47,797 nucleotides of DNA from an uncultured Burkholderiales bacterium (GTDB taxonomy: Bacteria; Pseudomonadota; Gammaproteobacteria; Burkholderiales; Burkholderiaceae_C): assembly GCA_902825995.1 (NCBI GenBank), contig CADEDE010000012.1, forward strand, positions 1 to 47,797. Reading direction: 5' to 3'. This document shows positions 41,719-47,797 of the stretch, piece by piece. The position numbers and the translations under genes were made by a program. The notes under the pieces are model-generated. The model was not told the origin of the DNA and searched no databases. It saw only the letters and a list, made by a program, of their open reading frames with translations. Position 1 is the first letter of the stretch, and each line of letters opens with the position of its first letter.

Positions 41719-44010
41719 TCAGTGCGTGTAGTCGCGCAAAGGCGGGTCCGCGCGATCCTCGCGCAGCAGCTTGTAGCCGGGGATATTGTCCTTCAAGACC
41801 TGCAGCGGGTTGGAGCCCAGGCGCGACAGGCCTACCAGTTCCAGTTGCAGCAGCAGCCGAGTGGTGGCTTCGGTGCGACCGGTCGAGACGCGCTCGGCGA
41901 CCACCCGGCCGATCCAGCAGCCGGTGTCGTACTCGAAGCCGACCAGCGAATCGGTGATGCGGCTGTCCTTCATCGAATAGTTGATCCGGCCCACGCTGTA
42001 CAGCGTGCCGCGGCAGATTGCACCGCTGCCGCCGGTGGCATTGGGATCGCCACGGTACACCGGCCACTGCCAGCCCAGGTCGAGGTGTTCGCTGGCACCG
42101 CGCGCCAGGCGGTAGCTCGCGGCCAGGGTGTGCATGGCGCCGGGCGAGTAGCGCGCGCTCAACACCGAGCGCGTCGCACGGTCGATCTCGGGGCTGTATT
42201 GCAGGGCGGCGTCGAAGGTCCAGCGTGGCGACAGGTGGGCGCTGCCCACCAGCAACAGGTCGGAGAAGCGCTGCGTCAGGGGCTTGCCGTCGGGCGTGAT
42301 CTGCTGGTCGCGCAGCAAGTAGCGCTGGGCCAGGCCCAGGCGCAAGGCTTCGACGCCGTGGCCGGCGTCGAGCAGGCGGGTGGTGACGCCGGCGGTGATC
42401 TGGTGTGCATCGGATACGCGATCGACGCCGGAGAAGGCGTTGTCGCTGAACGCCGAGACGGTGTTGAAATCCTTGGCCGCGGTGTCGAACAAGGGCAGCG
42501 TGGCTTGCTGGCGCAGCGGCGTGTTGACGTACAGCAAGCGCGGTTCCAGGGTTTGCCGCAGGGTGCGGCCGAACCAGGAAGTTTCGCGTTCGAATACCAG
42601 GCCGCCGTCGATGCTGAACGTGGGAATCGCGCGCGCTGCGCTGCGGCGGCCATCGCTCATTGGCGTGTCGGTTCGGTAGCTGGCCAGGTTGAAGGCCAGT
42701 CGCGGCGCGAGCCAGGCTCCCGGTGTGCGCCAGGTCTGGCTGACGCTGGCCAGCGCATGAGCGCGCCAGCCGTCGGGTCGGGCCGCGCCGGTGTCGTTGG
42801 CGGGGAGCGTGAAACGGTTGATCTCGGCCTCGAAATCGACGCCGAGCCCACTGTTCCAGCCTGGCAGGCTCCCTGCGCCGCGCCAGCCCAATTGCGGCAG
42901 GCGGTGGTAGGGCGCCGATATCAAGGCCTGCGGGTCGGCGTCTTGCAGCACCTGCCAATGTTGGGTGCGGGCGTAGAGCGTGCTCTGCAGGCCGCCGACG
43001 ACCCAATCGCGCTCGATCTGCGTGGCCAGCGGCAGCAGGCGCGGCGTCAGCGAGCGCAGCACGCGCGGAAAGTCCTTCCAGTAAGTCTCGTCGGACACGC
43101 GCAGGCCCTCGTGGCCCCAGCGCAGCGCATCGGCCTGCGTTTTGCCGAAGGCGAACCCTCGCTGTTGCCATTGCAGCGCGTAGCGCGGATCGCCGAACAC
43201 GCGGTCGCTCGGCAGCCAATGCGATTGCAGCTCGCCGCGGTGGCGCGGTTCGAGATAGCGGAACTCGCTGTCCAGGCCCAGGCCGCGGCGCGAGTAGATC
43301 ACCGGGGTCAGCGTCGCGTCGCGCTGCGGTGCGATGTTCCAGTAGTAGGGCACCTTCACTTCCAAGCCGCCTTTGTTGTCGAGGTCGATCGACGGCGGCA
43401 GCCAGCCCGACTTGCGCGCGTCGCTGAGCGGAAAGCTGAGCACCGGTGCGGCCAGAATCGGCAGGCCCAGGAAGCGCAGCACGGCACCCTCGGCAACGCC
43501 TTCGTTGGCCTCGAAGTCGAGCTTGACGCGGTCGGTCGTTAGCAGCCAGGCCGGGGTGCCGCCACCGTCGGCGCTGCAACTGGTGTACGTCGCGCCGCTC
43601 AGTTGCGTACGGTCGCTGTCGAGAAAATCGATGCGCGCGGCGCGACCACCGGCGCCGGTTCGGGCAAAGAAATATTCGGGTTGCAGGAAATAGCCCTCGA
43701 AGCGCTGCAGCCGCAGGTTCAGCTCGGGGCCCGAGAAGCGGTCGCCTTCGGCCGTGAGAACCTGCACCCTGCCGCGTGCGCGGGCGCGGTCCTCGACGTT
43801 GTCGTAGCTCAGCCGGTCGGTGCGGATCGTGACGCGCCCGCGCTGCAGTTCCACGTCGCCTTCGGCAATCACTTCCAGGTCGGGGCGGCCGCGGATGTCG
43901 ATGGCCTTCAGGATCACCGGCGCATTCGAGGCGGCAGCCCCCTGGGCTCTGGCGCCGGCAGGCGACAACAGCAGGGCGGCGGCCAGCGCGAGGGGATGGA
44001 GGTGGGACAT
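41719..44010 (-). CDS. lptD: LPS-assembly outer-membrane protein LptD
   Basis: A 763-residue outer-membrane translocon component that inserts LPS into the outer leaflet with LptE. ATG 44010 gives signal peptide SHLHPLALAAALLLSPAGARA; ATG 44064 is an alternative. The N-terminal OstA-like domain (IRGRPDLEVIAEGDVELQRG) is followed by a large barrel. Cysteines at TSCSADG, AICRG and DTGCW could form the cross-linking disulphides typical of LptD. Divergent from amgK with about 80 bp shared, and followed by its chaperone gene surA. Confidence 0.94.
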   Translation of the reverse strand: MSHLHPLALAAALLLSPAGARAQGAAASNAPVILKAIDIRGRPDLEVIAEGDVELQRGRVTIRTDRLSYDNVEDRARARGRVQVLTAEGDRFSGPELNLRLQRFEGYFLQPEYFFARTGAGGRAARIDFLDSDRTQLSGATYTSCSADGGGTPAWLLTTDRVKLDFEANEGVAEGAVLRFLGLPILAAPVLSFPLSDARKSGWLPPSIDLDNKGGLEVKVPYYWNIAPQRDATLTPVIYSRRGLGLDSEFRYLEPRHRGELQSHWLPSDRVFGDPRYALQWQQRGFAFGKTQADALRWGHEGLRVSDETYWKDFPRVLRSLTPRLLPLATQIERDWVVGGLQSTLYARTQHWQVLQDADPQALISAPYHRLPQLGWRGAGSLPGWNSGLGVDFEAEINRFTLPANDTGAARPDGWRAHALASVSQTWRTPGAWLAPRLAFNLASYRTDTPMSDGRRSAARAIPTFSIDGGLVFERETSWFGRTLRQTLEPRLLYVNTPLRQQATLPLFDTAAKDFNTVSAFSDNAFSGVDRVSDAHQITAGVTTRLLDAGHGVEALRLGLAQRYLLRDQQITPDGKPLTQRFSDLLLVGSAHLSPRWTFDAALQYSPEIDRATRSVLSARYSPGAMHTLAASYRLARGASEHLDLGWQWPVYRGDPNATGGSGAICRGTLYSVGRINYSMKDSRITDSLVGFEYDTGCWIGRVVAERVSTGRTEATTRLLLQLELVGLSRLGSNPLQVLKDNIPGYKLLREDRADPPLRDYTH

Positions 44011-44090
44011 GAAACGTCGCACAAGGCAGCGACCGTCGCGGTTTGTAGAATGAAAATTATCCATGACCGGGTCCGCTGCGCTCGGTGTCC

Positions 44091-45191
44091 ATGTTTCTAG
44101 GCAAGCCACCGATGACTGTTAACGATCCTTCCGGCGCGCGCAACGCGGCCGCACCGATGGTCGCCTGGGGCGACCTCGATCGCCATGCCGCCTTCGAGCG
44201 CTGGCTGGCGCCCTTGGCTGCGGCGCATGGCTTGCGCGTCGAAACCCTGCGCCCGGCTTCGGCCGACGCCAGCTTCCGGCGCTACCTGCGCATCGACGCG
44301 AGCAGCGGCCCGAGTCTGATCGTGATGGACGCACCGCCGCCGCAGGAAGACGTGCGGCCCTTCGTGCACGTGGCCACGCTGATCGGTGCTGCCGGCCTGC
44401 ACGGCCCCCGCGTGCTGGCCAGCGATGTCGAGCGCGGTTTCCTGTTGCTCGACGACTTGGGGCATACGCTCTACCTCGACGCACTGCGCGAAGCCTCGGC
44501 CGCTCAGGCCGACGCGCTGATGCGCGACGCGATCCGCGCCCTCGTGCAATGGCAACTGCAGGTGCCCGCCGCTGCGCTGCCGCCCTTCACCGACGCTTTG
44601 CTGGAACGCGACCTGGCCCTGTTTCCCGAGTGGTGCGTGCAGCGCGAGTTCGGCGTGAACTGGACCAGCGCCCAGCAAGACGCCTGGCAGCGCGTGTGCC
44701 AGCAACTCGTGGCCAGAGCGCAGGCGCAGCCGCGCGTGGCCGTGCACCGCGACTGGATGCCGCGCAACCTGATGGTGGCCGACCCCAACCCGGCGATTCT
44801 CGACTTCCAGGACGCCGTCGCCGGCCCGATCGCCTACGACATGGCCTCGCTGCTGCGCGATGCCTTCATCTCGTGGGACGAAGAACGCGAGATCGACTGG
44901 GCCGTGCGCTACTGGGAAGCGGCGCGCCGTGCCACGCTGCCTGTCGCCGACGATTTCGGCGAATTCTGGCGCCAGCTCGAGTGGATCGGGCTACAGCGGC
45001 ATTTGAAAGTGTTGGGCATCTTCTGCCGCTTGAAGCACCGCGACGGCAAGGCCCGATACAGCGAAGACCTGCCGCGGTTTTTTGCCTATGCGACACGGGT
45101 GGCGACGCGCTATCGCGAGTTGCAACCCTTGTTGGCGTTGATCGAGCCGCTGTCGGGGATAAAGCCCGTGCGGGCGTTTTCCATGCGCTGA
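44091..45191 (+). CDS. amgK: N-acetylmuramate/N-acetylglucosamine kinase AmgK
   Basis: A 366-residue aminoglycoside-phosphotransferase-fold kinase; ATG 44091 or 44112. It phosphorylates the anomeric position of MurNAc in peptidoglycan recycling. Motifs are SADASFRRYLRID at the N-lobe, catalytic VHRDWMPRNLM and the metal-binding ILDFQDAVAGPIAYD. Its divergent position to lptD is the conserved betaproteobacterial and pseudomonad arrangement. The nucleotidyltransferase gene murU usually follows but is replaced here by gcvP on the other strand. Confidence 0.9.
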   Translation: MFLGKPPMTVNDPSGARNAAAPMVAWGDLDRHAAFERWLAPLAAAHGLRVETLRPASADASFRRYLRIDASSGPSLIVMDAPPPQEDVRPFVHVATLIGAAGLHGPRVLASDVERGFLLLDDLGHTLYLDALREASAAQADALMRDAIRALVQWQLQVPAAALPPFTDALLERDLALFPEWCVQREFGVNWTSAQQDAWQRVCQQLVARAQAQPRVAVHRDWMPRNLMVADPNPAILDFQDAVAGPIAYDMASLLRDAFISWDEEREIDWAVRYWEAARRATLPVADDFGEFWRQLEWIGLQRHLKVLGIFCRLKHRDGKARYSEDLPRFFAYATRVATRYRELQPLLALIEPLSGIKPVRAFSMR

Positions 45192-45203
45192 TGTCGCGCC
45201 TCG

Positions 45204-47797
45204 TTATTCAGCGTAGGCCGACAGCGGTACGCAACTGCAAAACAAGTTGCGGTCGCCATAGACATTGTCGACACGCCCGACCGGTGACCAGTATTTGCTG
45301 CGGCGCAGGCCGGGCATCGGGAAGGCGGCCTGCTCGCGCGTATAGGCGTGCGGCCAGTCGCCCTTCAGCAAGGCCTCGGCGGTATGTGGCGCATTCTTCA
45401 GTGGGTTGTCTTCGCGCGGCCAGGCGCTGCTTTCCACTTTGCGAATCTCCTCGCGGATGGCGATCATCGCGTCGCAGAAGCGGTCGAGCTCGACTCGCGG
45501 TTCGCTCTCGGTTGGCTCGACCATCAGCGTGCCGGCCACCGGAAAGCTGAGCGTCGGGGCGTGGAAGCCATAGTCGATCAGTCGCTTGGCGACGTCTTCG
45601 GCGCTGATGCCCGAGCTGTCTTTCAGCGGGCGCAGGTCGAGGATGCATTCGTGCGCGACACCGCCGCCCTTGAGGCCGGGCACTTCGCCGCTGTAGTGGA
45701 TATCGTAGTGGTCGGCCAGTCGCGCGGCCACATAGTTCGCCGACAGGATCGCCACCTCGGTGGCCGCGGTCAGACCCGCCGCGCCCATCATGCGCAGGTA
45801 CATCCAGCTGATCGGCAGCACCGCGGCATTGCCCAGCGGCGCAGCGCAGACGGCGCCGACGGCGGTCTCGACACCGGTTGCCGTGGCGTGACCAGGCAGG
45901 AAGGGCACCAGGTCTTGCACCACGCACACCGGCCCGACGCCGGGGCCGCCGCCGCCGTGCGGGATGCAGAAAGTCTTGTGCAGGTTGAGGTGGCTGACGT
46001 CGCCGCCGAACTCGCCCGGCGCCGCCACGCCGACCAAGGCGTTCATATTCGCACCATCGACATAGACGCGGCCGCCGTGGCGGTGCACCAGCGCGCACAA
46101 CTCCTTCACGTGCGGGTCGAAGACGCCGTAGGTCGAGGGGTAGGTGATCATGGTTGCGGCCAGGTTGGCGCTGTGCTGTTCGCACTTGGCGGCCAGATCG
46201 GCCATATCGACATTGCCGAGTTCATCGCACTTGACCGCCACCACGCTCATGCCGGCCATCTGCGCGCTGGCCGGGTTGGTGCCATGCGCCGACTCGGGGA
46301 TCAGGCAGACAGTGCGATGGCCCTGGTTGCGCGAGGCATGCCAGGCGCGGATCGCCAGCAGGCCGGCGTACTCGCCCTGCGAGCCGGCGTTGGGCTGCAG
46401 GCTGATGCCGGCATAGCCGGTGGCCTGGCCCAGCCACGCGCAGAGCTGATCGTTCAACTGGGCATAACCCGCGAGCTGATCGGCCGGCGCAAACGGGTGC
46501 ATCTGTGCAAACTCGGGCCAGGTGATCGGGATCATCTCGCTGGTGGCGTTGAGTTTCATCGTGCACGAGCCGAGCGGGATCATCGTGCGGTCGAGCGCGA
46601 GGTCTTTGTCGGCGAGCTGGCGGATGTAGCGCAGCATCTGGGTTTCGCTGTGGTGTGTGTTGAACACCGGGTGCGTCAGGAAGGCACTCGTGCGCCGCAG
46701 CGCGAGCGGGATCAGCGGCTCGATGCCCTTGGCGTGCTCGGCCAGCGCCGGTCGAGGAACGCCTTGTGGCGCGAACCACGACCACAGAGCCTCGATGTCG
46801 GCGCGCGTCGTCGTCTCGTCGAGCGCGACGCTCAGGTGGCTTGGCGACAGGCGGCGCAGGTTGGCGCCGTCGGCGACGGCGCGCCCGGAGATGGCCTCGC
46901 TGCGATCGCCGGTTTCGACCGTGATCGTGTCGAAGGCCAGGGGCGTGACGACATTCAGGCCCATCGCCTTCAGGCCCTGCGCGAAGATCGCGGTGTAGCT
47001 GGCCACGCGCCGCGCAATGCGTTTCAGGCCCTGCGGCCCGTGATAGACCGCGTACATGCCGGCCATGACCGCCAGCAGCACCTGCGCGGTGCAGATATTC
47101 GAGGTCGCCTTCTCGCGCCGGATGTGCTGCTCGCGTGTTTGCAGCGCCAGGCGGTAGGCGGGGGCGCCATGCGCATCGACGCTGACGCCGACCAGGCGAC
47201 CGGGCATCGAGCGCTTGAATTCGTCGCGGCAGGCGAGAAACGCGGCGTGCGGGCCGCCGGCCCCCATCGGCACACCGAAGCGCTGTGAGTTGCCGACCAC
47301 GATGTCGGCGCCGAACTCGCCCGGCGGCACCAGGAGTGCGAGCGCCAACAGGTCGGTGGCGACGATGAAAGCGGCCTGCCTGGCGTGGGCCAGCTGGACG
47401 TAGGGCCGCATGTCGTGGAGCATGCCGTCGGTGGCCGGGTACTGTGCAATGACCGCGAAGTAGTCGTGTTGTTCCATCAAGGTCGGCGCAAAACCGACCA
47501 GCACTTTCAACCCCAGCGGCACGGCGCGCGTGCGGATCACCTCGATGGTCTGCGGATGGCAGTCGCCGGCGACGATGATCGTGTCGGACTTGGACTTCAC
47601 GCTGCGCCTGGCCAGGGTCATCGCCTCGGCTGCGGCGGTGGCTTCGTCGAGCATCGAGGCGTTGGCCATGGCCATGCCGGTCAGCTCGCAGACCATCGTC
47701 TGGAAATTCACCAGCGCTTCCATGCGGCCCTGCGAAATCTCCGCCTGGTAGGGCGTGTAGGCGGTGTACCAGGCCGGGTTCTCGAGGATGTTGCGCA
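45204..47797 (-). CDS. gcvP: Glycine dehydrogenase (decarboxylating) P-protein, 5' end outside the window
   Basis: About 863 residues of the PLP-dependent P-protein of the glycine cleavage system, which decarboxylates glycine and passes aminomethyl to the H-protein lipoamide. The frame runs off the right edge: [18 protein letters not shown] is read up to the boundary, so about 95-100 N-terminal residues are missing. The PLP lysine is in [16 protein letters not shown]. Stop TAA is at 45204-45206, 12 bp from the convergent amgK stop. It normally follows gcvT and gcvH, which should lie to the right. Confidence 0.96.
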   Translation of the reverse strand, partial: RNILENPAWYTAYTPYQAEISQGRMEALVNFQTMVCELTGMAMANASMLDEATAAAEAMTLARRSVKSKSDTIIVAGDCHPQTIEVIRTRAVPLGLKVLVGFAPTLMEQHDYFAVIAQYPATDGMLHDMRPYVQLAHARQAAFIVATDLLALALLVPPGEFGADIVVGNSQRFGVPMGAGGPHAAFLACRDEFKRSMPGRLVGVSVDAHGAPAYRLALQTREQHIRREKATSNICTAQVLLAVMAGMYAVYHGPQGLKRIARRVASYTAIFAQGLKAMGLNVVTPLAFDTITVETGDRSEAISGRAVADGANLRRLSPSHLSVALDETTTRADIEALWSWFAPQGVPRPALAEHAKGIEPLIPLALRRTSAFLTHPVFNTHHSETQMLRYIRQLADKDLALDRTMIPLGSCTMKLNATSEMIPITWPEFAQMHPFAPADQLAGYAQLNDQLCAWLGQATGYAGISLQPNAGSQGEYAGLLAIRAWHASRNQGHRTVCLIPESAHGTNPASAQMAGMSVVAVKCDELGNVDMADLAAKCEQHSANLAATMITYPSTYGVFDPHVKELCALVHRHGGRVYVDGANMNALVGVAAPGEFGGDVSHLNLHKTFCIPHGGGGPGVGPVCVVQDLVPFLPGHATATGVETAVGAVCAAPLGNAAVLPISWMYLRMMGAAGLTAATEVAILSANYVAARLADHYDIHYSGEVPGLKGGGVAHECILDLRPLKDSSGISAEDVAKRLIDYGFHAPTLSFPVAGTLMVEPTESEPRVELDRFCDAMIAIREEIRKVESSAWPREDNPLKNAPHTAEALLKGDWPHAYTREQAAFPMPGLRRSKYWSPVGRVDNVYGDRNLFCSCVPLSAYAE

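Noticed and set aside
40364-43579. 1071-codon frame running from surA upstream through lptD
   Set aside because: Only the surA part (from 41704) has conserved sequence; the rest is an off-frame reading of lptD.
45348-47288. 646-codon open frame antisense to gcvP
   Set aside because: Shadow of gcvP, rich in Arg, His and Gln with no motifs.
1-47797. tRNA, rRNA and CRISPR arrays
   Set aside because: No cloverleaf, rRNA segment or regularly spaced repeat array was noticed on reading; a covariance-model scan would settle small RNAs.

Overview
The window reads as a high-GC Burkholderiales-type betaproteobacterial chromosome. The evidence is the right-hand block mutS, suhB/trmJ, cysE, dedA, rsmA, surA, lptD/amgK and gcvP, whose gene order is typical of that order, plus the codon use. 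The genus cannot be fixed from the sequence alone.

Region 1 (about 1-4,900) is the end of an integrated mobile element. It holds a tyrosine recombinase with a small companion gene, about 1 kb without a recognisable gene, and a tightly overlapping four-gene operon: a ParM/StbA-like actin ATPase, a small possible adaptor, and two proteins that together carry the motifs of one Cas4-like iron-sulphur nuclease. The element ends 3-5 bp past the nuclease stop codon, inside a disulphide oxidoreductase gene that survives only as a frameshifted N-terminal stub. An IS21-like terminus lies at the left edge.

Region 2 (about 4,900-12,760) is a divergent pair of operons built around sulphur-relay proteins. 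Leftward run an ArsR-rhodanese fusion regulator, a DsrE-like protein, a GH84-type glycosidase, a periplasmic rhodanese, a TonB-like protein and the oxidoreductase stub. Rightward run a sterol-desaturase-family membrane oxygenase, a TVP38-rhodanese fusion, a DUF1499 protein and a cysteine desulfurase. A 22-bp imperfect palindrome covers the spacer and -10 of the apparent, probably leaderless, regulator promoter. This is the best candidate for an undescribed, self-regulated sulphur-responsive system.

Region 3 (about 12,960-24,490) holds a two-component system; an operon of a Cys-rich DUF4395 membrane protein, a thioredoxin-like secreted protein, a secreted acetolactate-decarboxylase-like protein and an MBL-fold protein lacking its HxH motif; then two ABC transporters, a LolA-like periplasmic protein and an outer-membrane barrel, nearly all with overlapping starts and stops, followed by a cytochrome b561.

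Region 4 (about 24,500-32,860) holds a phospholipase-D lipoprotein, a Spy-like protein, a MOT1-type sulphate/molybdate transporter, a PadR regulator with an operator-like site, a chromate transporter and a TauE/SafE exporter. It ends in gene debris: a frameshifted histidine-kinase tail, a membrane-protein fragment, an integrase remnant with an in-frame stop and an IS21-like scrap. This debris marks the accessory/core boundary.

Region 5 (32,859-47,797) is core genome: an Anbu peptidase translationally coupled to mutS, then suhB, trmJ, cysE, dedA, rsmA, surA, lptD, amgK and gcvP, which runs off the window.
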